Positions 8,434-17,131 of a DNA stretch of 64,000 nt are shown piece after piece (position 1 is the first letter of the stretch; each line of letters starts with the position of its first letter). Made by a program: the position numbers and the translations under genes. The notes beneath the pieces were generated by a model. The model saw only the letters and a list, made by a program, of their open reading frames with translations. It ran no database searches and had not been told where the DNA came from. Source of the stretch: Tardiphaga sp052076105 (GTDB lineage: Bacteria; Pseudomonadota; Alphaproteobacteria; Rhizobiales; Xanthobacteraceae); the NCBI RefSeq assembly GCF_052076105.1, contig NZ_CP197245.1:1-64000 (forward strand), given 5' to 3'.

Positions 8434-9411
8434 ATGATGAACATGCAGGCGCTCGCATTGGCATTCATGGCCAGCATCGCTGTCGGCGGTCTGGCCTGGG
8501 TCTTTCTCTATCCGCTGTTGTCCGGCGAGAAGAAGGCCGAAACCCGCCGTGCATCGGTCGCGCGGACGGAGCCCGTGGCGCGCCAGGTCGACAGAAATCA
8601 GCGCTCCCGGCGCGAGCAGGTCGAAGGATCTCTCAAGGAAGTCGAAGCACGTCTCCAGAAGGAAAAGAAGATCCCGCTCGGAATCCGGATCGCACAAGCC
8701 GGTCTCGACTGGAGCGATCAGAAATTCATGGTGATCTCCGGCATTCTGGGCGGCGGAAGCTTCCTGCTGACCATGATGTTTGGCGGCGGTCTGCTCGCGG
8801 CGGCCGGTCTCGGATTCGCCGCCGGCTTCGGCCTGCCGCGCTGGGTCCTCGGCTTTCTCAAGAAGCGGCGCGAAGCCGCCTTTCTCAAGGCGCTGCCAGA
8901 TGCCGTCGACGTCATCGTTCGCGGTATCAAGGCCGGCCTCCCGCTGTTCGATTCGATCAAGGTTGTCGCCGCCGACGCGCCGGAACCCCTGCGCAGCGAA
9001 TTTCTTGCCATCATCGAAACTCAAACGATTGGTATGCCGCTCGGCGAGGCCTGTGCGCGGCTCTATGAGCGCATGCCGCTTCCGGAAGCCAACTTCTTCG
9101 GCATCGTCGTCGCGATTCAGCAGAAGTCGGGTGGCAATCTCTCGGAAGCTCTTGGCAACCTCTCCAAGGTGTTGCGCGACCGCAAGAAGATGGCCGAGAA
9201 AATCCAGGCCATGTCGATGGAAGCCAAGGCGTCCGCCGGCATCATCGGCTCCCTGCCGCCAATCGTGATGTTGCTCGTCTATCTCAGCACGCCTGAATAT
9301 ATTTCGCTGCTGTGGACCCATCCGACAGGCCGGTTGATGCTGGCAGGCTGCGTCGTCTGGATGTCCTGCGGCATCTTCGTCATGAAGCGCATGATCAACT
9401 TCGACTTCTGA
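8434..9411 (+). CDS. tadB: Tad inner-membrane platform protein TadB
   Basis: Polytopic inner-membrane protein of the GspF/T2SF class that forms the pilus assembly platform together with TadC. 325 aa. It has an N-terminal TM helix (FMASIAVGGLAWVFLYPLL), a cytoplasmic linker rich in Arg/Glu, two adjacent TM helices around residues 98-145, a T2SF helical domain with ALPDAVDVIVRGIKAGLPL, and C-terminal TM helices around 270-325. GAGGAG precedes the ATG at good distance. It sits between cpaF and tadC as in other tad operons. Confidence 0.95.
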   Translation: MMNMQALALAFMASIAVGGLAWVFLYPLLSGEKKAETRRASVARTEPVARQVDRNQRSRREQVEGSLKEVEARLQKEKKIPLGIRIAQAGLDWSDQKFMVISGILGGGSFLLTMMFGGGLLAAAGLGFAAGFGLPRWVLGFLKKRREAAFLKALPDAVDVIVRGIKAGLPLFDSIKVVAADAPEPLRSEFLAIIETQTIGMPLGEACARLYERMPLPEANFFGIVVAIQQKSGGNLSEALGNLSKVLRDRKKMAEKIQAMSMEAKASAGIIGSLPPIVMLLVYLSTPEYISLLWTHPTGRLMLAGCVVWMSCGIFVMKRMINFDF

Positions 9412-9421
9412 TGGTGCTGAC

Positions 9422-10396
9422 ATGGTCGACATCCTGATAGCAAAGCTCCACGACGTCCGTTTCATGACGATGTTGCTGGCCGCGATCGCGGTTGCGGCAA
9501 CGGCTTACAGCCTGCTCACACCGCTGTTTGCCGGCGATGGCCTCGCCAAACGCATGAAGGCGGTAGCGAGCGAGCGGGAGCGGCTGCGGCAACGCGAACG
9601 GGACCGCATGGCCAAAGGCGAGCGCGTGTCGCTGCGCCAGACACCGAAGCAGCTTGTCTCCAAGGTTGTGACTGACTTCAACCTCGGCAAGTGGCTGGCG
9701 CAGGAAGCCGCGCTCGACAAGCTGGTCATGGCCGGCTATCGCGGCCAGGCGCCCTATATCACCTTCCTGTTCTTCCGGGCCGTGACGCCGATCGTGTTCC
9801 TCGTCTTCGCGATCCTCTACGTGTTCGTGATCTCGCGGATGGAGCAATCGATGCCGATCAAGATCGGCATGTGCCTTGGTGCCGCCTATCTTGGCCTGCA
9901 GGCACCGATGATCTTTCTCAAGAATGCGATCACCAAACGCCAGCTCTCGATCCGCCGCGCATTTCCGGATGCTCTCGATCTGCTGCTCATCTGCATCGAA
10001 TCCGGCATGTCCATCGAAGTCGCGTTTCGTCGCGTGTCCATCGAAATCGGATCGCAGTCGGTGGCGCTGGCCGAGGAATTCACGCTGACCACGGCCGAAC
10101 TGTCTTATCTCCAGGATCGCAAGATCGCATACGAGAACCTCGCAAAGCGCACCGGGCTTGAAGGTGTCAAATCGGTCTGTCTGGCGCTGATGCAATCTGA
10201 ACGCTACGGCACGCCGCTCGGTCAGAGCCTTCGCGTGATGGCGCAGGAAAACCGGGACATGCGCATGAACGAAGCCGAGAAGAAGGCTGCGGCACTGCCG
10301 CCAAAGCTGACCGTGCCGATGATCCTGTTCTTCCTGCCGGTGCTGTTCGTCGTCATTCTCGGCCCGACGGGCATCAAGGTTGCAGCGATGCAGTAA
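9422..10396 (+). CDS. tadC: Tad inner-membrane platform protein TadC
   Basis: Second T2SF-family platform protein, 324 aa, the partner of TadB. TM helices lie near residues 17-38, 115-140, 145-165 and 295-320. The central cytoplasmic domain carries FPDALDLLLICIESGMSIEVA, typical of TadC. Ten bases separate it from tadB. It is the last plus-strand gene of the operon; the TadE/TadF/TadG pseudopilin genes that often follow are not present in the remaining window, so they must be encoded elsewhere or be absent. Confidence 0.95.
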   Translation: MVDILIAKLHDVRFMTMLLAAIAVAATAYSLLTPLFAGDGLAKRMKAVASERERLRQRERDRMAKGERVSLRQTPKQLVSKVVTDFNLGKWLAQEAALDKLVMAGYRGQAPYITFLFFRAVTPIVFLVFAILYVFVISRMEQSMPIKIGMCLGAAYLGLQAPMIFLKNAITKRQLSIRRAFPDALDLLLICIESGMSIEVAFRRVSIEIGSQSVALAEEFTLTTAELSYLQDRKIAYENLAKRTGLEGVKSVCLALMQSERYGTPLGQSLRVMAQENRDMRMNEAEKKAAALPPKLTVPMILFFLPVLFVVILGPTGIKVAAMQ

Positions 10397-10459
10397 GACC
10401 GGGTTGAGCTCCGATCTTGCGGCACATCACTACGGCTTTGAGTCTATGCGTGTAGAAAC

Positions 10460-11263
10460 TTACGACCGCCGCGGTGCGTTGTCGTCCTGGGCACCCAGAC
10501 GCGGCGTGCCTTTGCTGCTCAGCATTTCCTTGAGATAGGCGACATTCGCCGCCGCCTCGTCCGGCGGCAGGTCAGCCTTGACGATGGATTCCGCTTCACC
10601 GAACCGGCCCTGCAGGCCGACCACGAGACCGAGGTTCTGGCGAACGCGAGGATCGACATTGCCGCGGCCTTGCGCGCGGCGCAGCGTCGCCTCCGCCTGC
10701 GGCAGATCCTTCGAGAGCATGTAGGACAGACCGAGATTGGAGAGCACGGACGGCTCCTCCGGCCTGATCTTCAGCGCACTGCCGTAGTAGCGGCGGGCCT
10801 CGTCATGCTTGCCCATCTGATCCAGCACAGCGCCTTGTGCCGACAGGATGCGCCAGTCCGGATTGGCCGGGCTATGCGCTGTGGTCAGAACATCGAAGGC
10901 GCGCTGGAAGCTGCCGGTGTCAGCCAGCGCACGGCCGTAGCCGGCCAGTAGCGGCTTGTTGCCAGGATTGTTCAGGGTCGCCTGTTCGAACACGGACACG
11001 GCCTGGGCGCGCTGGCCATTGGCACGCAATGCCTGACCGTAGCGCAAGGCCATGTCGGCGTCCTTCGGGTTGGCACGGTAGCGTTCGCCATAGACTTCGA
11101 CGGCACGGGCGGGATCTGCATCGGCTGGTGCTTCCGCACGAGCGCCAAGGGAACCGGTGATTTCGGACATGCCCGCCGTCTTGCAGCCGGCAAGGCCTGT
11201 AGCCAGGATTGCCGTTACTGCCGCTGTCGCCAGAAGCCGGGCAAGACAAGGGGACTGACGCAT
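10460..11263 (-). CDS. tadD: TPR-repeat pilus assembly lipoprotein TadD
   Basis: TPR lipoprotein that acts as pilotin for the Tad secretin. From ATG 11263 it is 267 aa. The leader ends with the lipobox ATGLAGC, so it is probably outer-membrane anchored. At least three TPR units can be read (AVEVYGERYRANPKDADMAL, AVSVFEQATLNNPGNKPLLA, ARRYYGSALKIRPEEPSVLS). It is transcribed towards the cpa/tad operon from the opposite strand, with 63 bp between the two stops and no clear terminator there. The open frame extends to a TTG at 11281, but the ATG directly precedes the basic n-region of the signal peptide. Confidence 0.88.
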   Translation of the reverse strand: MRQSPCLARLLATAAVTAILATGLAGCKTAGMSEITGSLGARAEAPADADPARAVEVYGERYRANPKDADMALRYGQALRANGQRAQAVSVFEQATLNNPGNKPLLAGYGRALADTGSFQRAFDVLTTAHSPANPDWRILSAQGAVLDQMGKHDEARRYYGSALKIRPEEPSVLSNLGLSYMLSKDLPQAEATLRRAQGRGNVDPRVRQNLGLVVGLQGRFGEAESIVKADLPPDEAAANVAYLKEMLSSKGTPRLGAQDDNAPRRS

Positions 11264-11436
11264 GGCAGCTTGACTCAACAATGGAGCGAACGGGCGGGCC
11301 GGAGGACTTCAGCAATAGAGTGTTAACCCTAATGGCTGGTTAATCGGCTTGGAGAGCGCCATATCCTCCCATACCGTCGCTTGACGCCCTTTGCGCTTCA
11401 GGTGTCATTGCCGTTCCCTTTTGCGAGATTCTGCAT

Positions 11437-12816
11437 ATGCATTCCGCCTTCGAAACGTCCGCCACATCGGCCATTCCGATCACCTTCGCCACCAAGACGA
11501 CCTGGCCCGAGATCAGCGCGACGCTCCCCGCGCCGGCGAAAGCCTTTGCCGCGGCCAACGGTTTTGCGGCGAAGCCCGGCGTATGGCTAGCGCTGCCGGC
11601 AGAGGACGGTGCAATCGCCCAGGTGATCTTCGGACTGGAAGACGACAGCGCGCTCCACCGTGACCTGTTCCGCCCCGGACAGTTGCCCGGCCTGCTGCCG
11701 CCGGGCACCTACCGTTTCGCCAACGCACCACACGACACCCGCCTCGCCGCGCTCGCTTTCGCCCTCGGCAGCTATCGTTTCGGCCGTTATCGCAAGAATG
11801 ATGAGCCCAAGGCGAAGCTGGTGCCGCCGGATGGCGTCGATATCGCCGACATCAGCCGTATGGCCGAGGCCGCAGCACTGGCACGCGATCTCATCAATAT
11901 GCCGTCAAACGATATGGGACCGGAAGAACTCGCCGCGGCCGCCAGGGATCTCGCCACGCGTTTTGGTGCAGACTTCAAATGCATCGTGGGCGATGACCTC
12001 GTGCAGCAGAATTTCCCGTTGATCCACGCCGTGGGCATGGCCTCGACACGTGCGCCACGACTGATCGATTTTTCCTGGGGTGATCCATCGCATCCGAAGG
12101 TGACGCTGGTTGGTAAAGGCGTCTGCTTCGACACTGGTGGTCTCGATCTCAAGCCATCGAGCGGCATGCTGATCATGAAAAAGGACATGGGTGGTGCAGC
12201 AAATGTCCTCGCGCTGGCGCTGATGGTGATGGACGCCAGACTGAAAGTGCGATTGCGCGTGCTGATTCCCGCCGTTGAAAACGCTGTTGCGGGCAATGCC
12301 TTTCGTCCGCTCGATATTTTCAAGTCGCGCAAGGGGCCAACTGTCGAGATCGGCAACACCGACGCTGAAGGCCGCCTGGTGCTGGCCGATGCGCTGGCCT
12401 ATGCCGACGAGGAGAAACCGGACCTGCTCGTCGATCTGGGCACGCTGACCGGCGCTGCACGCGTGGCGCTCGGGCCCGATCTACCGCCCTACTACACCAA
12501 TGACGAGACGCTGGCGCTCGACGTCGCGCGCTGTGCGAAGGAGCAGAATGACCCGCTCTGGCGACTGCCGCTCTGGGCTCCCTACGATGCCTGGCTCGAC
12601 TCCAAGGTCGCCAATATCAACAACGCACCGTCTGGCGGCTTTGCCGGCTCGATCACCTGCGCGCTGTTTCTGCAGCGTTTCGTCGAAGCCGCAAAGAGCT
12701 GGCTTCACGTAGATATCTATGGCTGGACGCCATCGGCGAAACCGGCGCGCCCCGAAGGCGGCGAATGTCAGGCTGCGCGCGCAATCTATCAGCTATTGAG
12801 CCAACGCTATGGATAA
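11437..12816 (+). CDS. M17 leucyl aminopeptidase family protein
   Basis: Cytoplasmic di-metal aminopeptidase of the PepA/M17 family, 459 aa. The C-terminal catalytic half carries GKGVCFDTGGLDLK (metal-binding Lys and Asp), MKKDMGGAA and the diagnostic NTDAEGRLVLADAL signature. The N-terminal half is shorter and more divergent than in E. coli PepA, as in the alphaproteobacterial subgroup annotated leucyl aminopeptidase family. Its last eight bases overlap the start of an NlpC/P60 peptidase gene, so the two are translationally coupled. That partner, and the nearby Yej importer, suggest processing of imported peptides or cell-wall peptides rather than general proteolysis (inference). Confidence 0.9.
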   Translation: MHSAFETSATSAIPITFATKTTWPEISATLPAPAKAFAAANGFAAKPGVWLALPAEDGAIAQVIFGLEDDSALHRDLFRPGQLPGLLPPGTYRFANAPHDTRLAALAFALGSYRFGRYRKNDEPKAKLVPPDGVDIADISRMAEAAALARDLINMPSNDMGPEELAAAARDLATRFGADFKCIVGDDLVQQNFPLIHAVGMASTRAPRLIDFSWGDPSHPKVTLVGKGVCFDTGGLDLKPSSGMLIMKKDMGGAANVLALALMVMDARLKVRLRVLIPAVENAVAGNAFRPLDIFKSRKGPTVEIGNTDAEGRLVLADALAYADEEKPDLLVDLGTLTGAARVALGPDLPPYYTNDETLALDVARCAKEQNDPLWRLPLWAPYDAWLDSKVANINNAPSGGFAGSITCALFLQRFVEAAKSWLHVDIYGWTPSAKPARPEGGECQAARAIYQLLSQRYG

Positions 12817-13660
12817 ACGCGACCCAAGGCTCACGCCCGCACGGCCAGACGTGGCCGCGCGCTATCTTGAAGGTCTGGTCGAGGCTTCCCGTTTCGTTGA
12901 CGGCGAAGAATTCGAAATTGTCGATGGTGTCACCGCGATGCGACGCGAGCCATTCGCCGGCGCCATGCTGGACACGCAAGCCCTGAAAGGGGAGCGCTTC
13001 ACCGTTTACGACCGCAATGACGAAGGCTGGGCCTGGGGCCAACTCAATGGAGATGGCTATGTCGGCTGGCTCTCGGATCTCGCGCTCTATCCACCTGGAC
13101 CGACACCGACGCACAAGGTGACCGCGCTCCGGACGTTCGTTTTTCCTGGTCCCTCCATCAAGCTGCCGCCGACAGATACGCTACCGCTCGGCGCGCGCCT
13201 GGCCATCATCAAGATGACCGATGCGTTTGCAATGACAAACGCCGGACATTGCGTCCCGAGGCGGCATGTCACGGAGATCGATGCGTTCGAGACCGATTTC
13301 GTTGCCGTGGCCGAACGCTTCGTCGGCACGCCCTATCTCTGGGGCGGCAAGAGCAGCCTCGGTATCGATTGCTCGGGGCTGGTGCAGATCGCACTGACCG
13401 CCGCGGGAACCGGGTGCCCCCGCGACAGCGACATGCAGGAGAGCGGCCTCGGCCGCGCCCTGTCAGACGCCGAGATGCAACATCTGAAGCGCGGCGACCT
13501 GATCTTCTGGAAAGGCCACGTCGCCATCGTCCGCGATGCCGACACGATCGTGCATGCCAATGCGCATCACATGGCAACGGCTATTGAAGATACAAAGGAT
13601 GCCATCGCGCGGATCAAGGCTGCCGGCAGCGACGTAACGAGCATCAGACGGCTGGACTAG
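12809..13660 (+). CDS. C40 NlpC/P60 family peptidase with SH3-like N-terminus
   Basis: Predicted gamma-D-glutamyl-diaminopimelate-type endopeptidase, 283 aa. The N-terminal ~150 residues contain SH3-like strands (GERFTVYDRNDEGWAWGQLN, GYVGWLSDLALY); a second such unit begins near residue 105. The C-terminal NlpC/P60 domain has the catalytic Cys188 in GIDCSGLVQIAL, His237 in KGHVAIVRD and a polar third residue in IVHANAHH. No signal peptide is seen, so it probably acts in the cytoplasm, like Bacillus YkfC. Its ATG overlaps the upstream aminopeptidase gene by eight bases; its 3' end overlaps the convergent Nudix gene by 17 bp. Confidence 0.9.
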   Translation: MDKRDPRLTPARPDVAARYLEGLVEASRFVDGEEFEIVDGVTAMRREPFAGAMLDTQALKGERFTVYDRNDEGWAWGQLNGDGYVGWLSDLALYPPGPTPTHKVTALRTFVFPGPSIKLPPTDTLPLGARLAIIKMTDAFAMTNAGHCVPRRHVTEIDAFETDFVAVAERFVGTPYLWGGKSSLGIDCSGLVQIALTAAGTGCPRDSDMQESGLGRALSDAEMQHLKRGDLIFWKGHVAIVRDADTIVHANAHHMATAIEDTKDAIARIKAAGSDVTSIRRLD

Positions 13661-14300
13661 GTACAGCTCGGTCGTAGCAGTCCCTCAACCGGTCACGATG
13701 CAGCGCCAGCCATTGCAGGGCACTCACCATCAGGCCGTTGTGAACTGCACCGCTGTCCAATGCCGCGATCGCGTCGTCGATGGAGACTACGAAGGGCCGC
13801 GTATCCTCGTTTTCCCCGACGAGACCACCCTGCGCGGCTACCTTGCTGCTGTCCACGAAGCCGAGAAAGAATGTGACATACTCATCGGTGAAACCCGGCG
13901 TCGGCAGCACACTATAGAGTTCAAACAAACGCTGCGGCGTTACGCCGATCTCTTCCGCACATTCTCGCGCAGCGGCCGTGAGCGGCGATTCATCCTCATC
14001 GACGCGCCCGGCGACGATCTCGACCATCTCACCACGCCCCGTAGCCAGATGCGCCGGCAGACGGAATTGATGGATCAGTGCGACCTCGCCACGCGCAAGA
14101 TCGATTGGAAGAACCGCAGCCACCTTGCTGGCACGCAAGATGTCACGTTGCTGCCGCAACGTCCCATCGTCCGCGCGAATGATCGCGATATCGTACCGCT
14201 CATAGGTCATGAAGCCGCGTCCGACAACCGTCGGAGCCGAGACTGCGACATCGGCAGCACGGTCTGCGATAGCGGAACGGCGATCATTGTCTTTCGTCAT
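13644..14300 (-). CDS. NUDIX hydrolase (ADP-sugar pyrophosphatase type)
   Basis: 218-aa Nudix enzyme hydrolysing nucleoside diphosphates linked to another moiety. The Nudix box fits GX5EX7REUXEEXGU exactly at residues 98-120 (G98, E104, REC 112-114, EE 116-117, G119). The flanking segments (RGFMTYERYDIAIIRADDG, VALIHQFRLPAH) resemble ADP-ribose/GDP-mannose pyrophosphatases. It lies 5 bp after yejF on the same strand, so it is probably the last gene of the yej operon. Its 3' end overlaps the convergent NlpC/P60 gene. The actual substrate is unknown. Confidence 0.9.
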   Translation of the reverse strand: MTKDNDRRSAIADRAADVAVSAPTVVGRGFMTYERYDIAIIRADDGTLRQQRDILRASKVAAVLPIDLARGEVALIHQFRLPAHLATGRGEMVEIVAGRVDEDESPLTAAARECAEEIGVTPQRLFELYSVLPTPGFTDEYVTFFLGFVDSSKVAAQGGLVGENEDTRPFVVSIDDAIAALDSGAVHNGLMVSALQWLALHRDRLRDCYDRAVPSPAV

Positions 14301-14305
14301 TGTTC

Positions 14306-15943
14306 TTACTGCGTTGCAGCCCCGCCCGGCGACGTCTCGATCCGGAACGCCGCAGCGAACAGTGCGCGGGTGTAGTCGGTCTTTGGATTCCTGAAAAGCT
14401 CCGCGGCGGGCCCCTCTTCGACCACCTTGCCATGGCGCATCACGATGAGATGGCTGGCCAGTGAAGCAACCACACGCAGATCGTGCGAAATGAACATATA
14501 AGTCAGATCCCGCTTGCGCTGCAGCTCGCGCAGGAGATCCACCATCTGCGCCTGGAACAGCATGTCGAGCGCGCTGGTCGGCTCGTCCAGCACGATAAAG
14601 CTCGGTTCCAGCACTGCAGCGCGCGCGATCGAAATGCGCTGCCGCTGGCCTCCGGAAAACTCATGCGGATAACGAAAGCGCGTCTTGGGATCGAGGCCGA
14701 CATCCTGCAGCGCCTTGACGACACGCGCCTCGCGATCCTCCGCAGAAAGCGACGGCTGATGCACGCTCAGACCCTCGGCGATGATATCGCCGACCGACAT
14801 ACGCGGCGACAGCGCACCGAACGGATCCTGAAACACGATCTGCATATCGCGCCGGATCGGCCGCATGTCCTTGAACTGCAGTCCCTGGATATCCTTGCTC
14901 AGGAACACGATCGGGCCTTGCGAGGAGATCAAGCGCAACAGCGCAAGACCGAGCGTCGTCTTGCCGGAACCGGACTCGCCGACAACACCAAGCGTCTCAC
15001 CTTGCCGCACCTTCAGGCTGACACCGTCCACTGCCTTTACGTGGCCGACCGTCTTGCGCAGCAGCCCGCGCTTGATCGGAAACCAGACCTTGAGATCGTC
15101 CGTCGACATCACGACCGGCGCTTCCGGGCGCGGCGGCGCGGGATCCGGTTTCGGTTCAGCCGCGAGCAGGTCGCGCGTATAGGGGTGCTGTGGTGACGTG
15201 AACACCTGCTCCACCGGCCCCTGCTCGACGATCTTGCCATTATTCATCACACAGACGGTGTCTGCGATGCGGCGGACGATTCCGAGATCGTGGGTAATGA
15301 AGAGGAGACTCATACCGAGCCGCTGACGAATGTCAGCCAGCAGTGCGAGGATCTGCGCTTGCACAGTCACGTCAAGCGCCGTGGTCGGCTCGTCGGCGAT
15401 CAGAAGATCGGGCTCGTTCGCAAGCGCCATCGCGATCATGACGCGCTGGCGCTGCCCGCCAGACAGCTGATGCGGATAACTGGCGAGACGTGTCTCCGGA
15501 TCGGGAATGCCGACCTGAGTCAGCAACTCCAGCGTTCGTTCACGTGCCTTGCTGCCGCGCATACCGTTATGCAGCTGCAGAATTTCGCCGATCTGCGCAC
15601 CGATGGTGTGCAGCGGGTTCAGCGAGGTCATCGGCTCCTGGAAGATGATCGAGATGTCGTTGCCGCGGATTTCTCGGATCTCGCCTTCCGACATGCCCAG
15701 GAGTTCATGACCCTTGAAACGGATATGGCCGGTCGGATGCGACGCCGTTGGATATGGCAGTAGCCGCAGGATCGACATGGCGCTGACGGATTTGCCCGAG
15801 CCGGACTCGCCGACAAGGGCCACGCATTCGCCGCGCTTGATCTCGAACGACACCCTGTCGACAGCGACCGACGTATTGCCGCCATGATGGAACGCGACCG
15901 AAAGATCGCGGACATCGAGCAGCGGCTGGTTGATGGCATCCAT
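14306..15943 (-). CDS. yejF: ABC transporter ATPase YejF (fused double ATP-binding subunit)
   Basis: 545-aa protein with two complete ABC ATPase domains for the YejABEF oligopeptide importer. Domain 1 (about 1-255) has Walker A GESGSGKS, LSGGQRQRVMIAMAL and Walker B LLIADEPTTALD. Domain 2 (about 275-530) has GESGSGKTT, FSGGQRQRISIARA and FIVLDEPTSALD. The C-terminal oligopeptide-type extension is short. It lies downstream of yejE with a 9-bp gap. In Agrobacterium this transporter class (YejBEF-YepA) imports peptidoglycan fragments and in E. coli microcin C; which applies here is inferred from the nearby peptidases, not shown. Confidence 0.95.
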   Translation of the reverse strand: MDAINQPLLDVRDLSVAFHHGGNTSVAVDRVSFEIKRGECVALVGESGSGKSVSAMSILRLLPYPTASHPTGHIRFKGHELLGMSEGEIREIRGNDISIIFQEPMTSLNPLHTIGAQIGEILQLHNGMRGSKARERTLELLTQVGIPDPETRLASYPHQLSGGQRQRVMIAMALANEPDLLIADEPTTALDVTVQAQILALLADIRQRLGMSLLFITHDLGIVRRIADTVCVMNNGKIVEQGPVEQVFTSPQHPYTRDLLAAEPKPDPAPPRPEAPVVMSTDDLKVWFPIKRGLLRKTVGHVKAVDGVSLKVRQGETLGVVGESGSGKTTLGLALLRLISSQGPIVFLSKDIQGLQFKDMRPIRRDMQIVFQDPFGALSPRMSVGDIIAEGLSVHQPSLSAEDREARVVKALQDVGLDPKTRFRYPHEFSGGQRQRISIARAAVLEPSFIVLDEPTSALDMLFQAQMVDLLRELQRKRDLTYMFISHDLRVVASLASHLIVMRHGKVVEEGPAAELFRNPKTDYTRALFAAAFRIETSPGGAATQ

Positions 15944-15952
15944 GCTGCGGCC

Positions 15953-17131
15953 CTACCTGAACGTCTTGCGCGGATCGAAGGCGTCGCGGACGCCCTCACC
16001 GATGAAGATCAACAGCGACAGCATGATCGCCACCGCAAAGAAGCCGGTGAAACCGAGCCAGGGCGCCTGCACATTGGCCTTGCCCTGCGACAGCAGCTCG
16101 CCGAGCGACGGCGAGCCCGGCGGCAGGCCGAAGCCGAGGAAATCGAGCGCAGTCAGTGTCATCACCGAAGACGAGACGATGAACGGCAGGAAGGTCATCG
16201 TCGCGACCATAGCGTTGGGCAGCAGATGCCGGATCATGATCTTGGCGTTGGAGACACCGAGCGCCCGCGCCGCCATGATATATTCGAAGTTGCGGCCACG
16301 CAGAAACTCAGCGCGCACGAGGCCGACCAGCGCTACCCACGAGAACAGCAGCAGGATTCCAAGCAGCACGAAGAAGCCGGGCACCAAAACCGACGACAGG
16401 ATCAGCAGCAGATAGAGTGACGGGATCGCACTCCAGATCTCGATGAAGCGCTGAAAGGCTAGATCGACCCAGCCGCCGAAATAGCCCTGCACGCCGCCCG
16501 CGGCGATGCCGATGATCGACGAGACAATGGTGAGCGCGAGGCCAAACAGCACCGAGATGCGAAAGCCATAGATCAGCCGCGCAACGACATCGCGGCCCTG
16601 ATCGTCGGTACCGAGCCAGTTATATTCGAGATCACGGCAGCTCTTGAGGCCCTTCTTCTCAACCACCGGTCTGCACTGCTCCTCGGTGAGCATCCAGGTG
16701 GGCTTCGAGGGCGCCGGCGTCGGCAGATCGAGATTGTGCGTGTCGTAGGAATAACGGATCAGCGGCCAGAGGATCGTACCTCCCTTCTCGGCGATCAGCT
16801 TCTGCAGGAACGGATCGCGATAGTCCGCAGCCGTCTCGAAATCGCCGCCGAAGGTCGTCTCCGAATAGGTGACGAAGGCCGGGAAATACATCTTGCCGTC
16901 GAACTTGATGAAGAACGGCCGATCATTGGCAATCACCTCTGCGAATAGCGAGATGAAGAACAGGGCCATGAAAATCCAGAACGACCAGTAACCGCGGCGG
17001 TTGGACTTGAAGTTCTGCCAGCGGCGCTGGTTGAGCGGCGATATGCCGAGCGGATGACGCGACGGCGGCACGGCTTCGCCGAGCGGCGATTGTGTGGTGC
17101 TCTCCACGGGAAGGGGCGCGGTGATGGTCAT
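15953..17131 (-). CDS. yejE: ABC transporter permease YejE
   Basis: 392-aa inner-membrane permease. It has a cytoplasmic N-terminus ending in LNQRRWQNFKSNRRGYWSFW, a first TM helix, and a large periplasmic loop (about residues 70-165) containing YNWLGTDDQGRDVVARLIYG, the signature of DppC/OppC-type permeases. The multi-span C-terminal domain carries the EAA-like loop EYIMAARALGVSNAKIMIRH. The start ATG overlaps the yejB stop by one base, indicating translational coupling. Confidence 0.95.
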   Translation of the reverse strand: MTITAPLPVESTTQSPLGEAVPPSRHPLGISPLNQRRWQNFKSNRRGYWSFWIFMALFFISLFAEVIANDRPFFIKFDGKMYFPAFVTYSETTFGGDFETAADYRDPFLQKLIAEKGGTILWPLIRYSYDTHNLDLPTPAPSKPTWMLTEEQCRPVVEKKGLKSCRDLEYNWLGTDDQGRDVVARLIYGFRISVLFGLALTIVSSIIGIAAGGVQGYFGGWVDLAFQRFIEIWSAIPSLYLLLILSSVLVPGFFVLLGILLLFSWVALVGLVRAEFLRGRNFEYIMAARALGVSNAKIMIRHLLPNAMVATMTFLPFIVSSSVMTLTALDFLGFGLPPGSPSLGELLSQGKANVQAPWLGFTGFFAVAIMLSLLIFIGEGVRDAFDPRKTFR

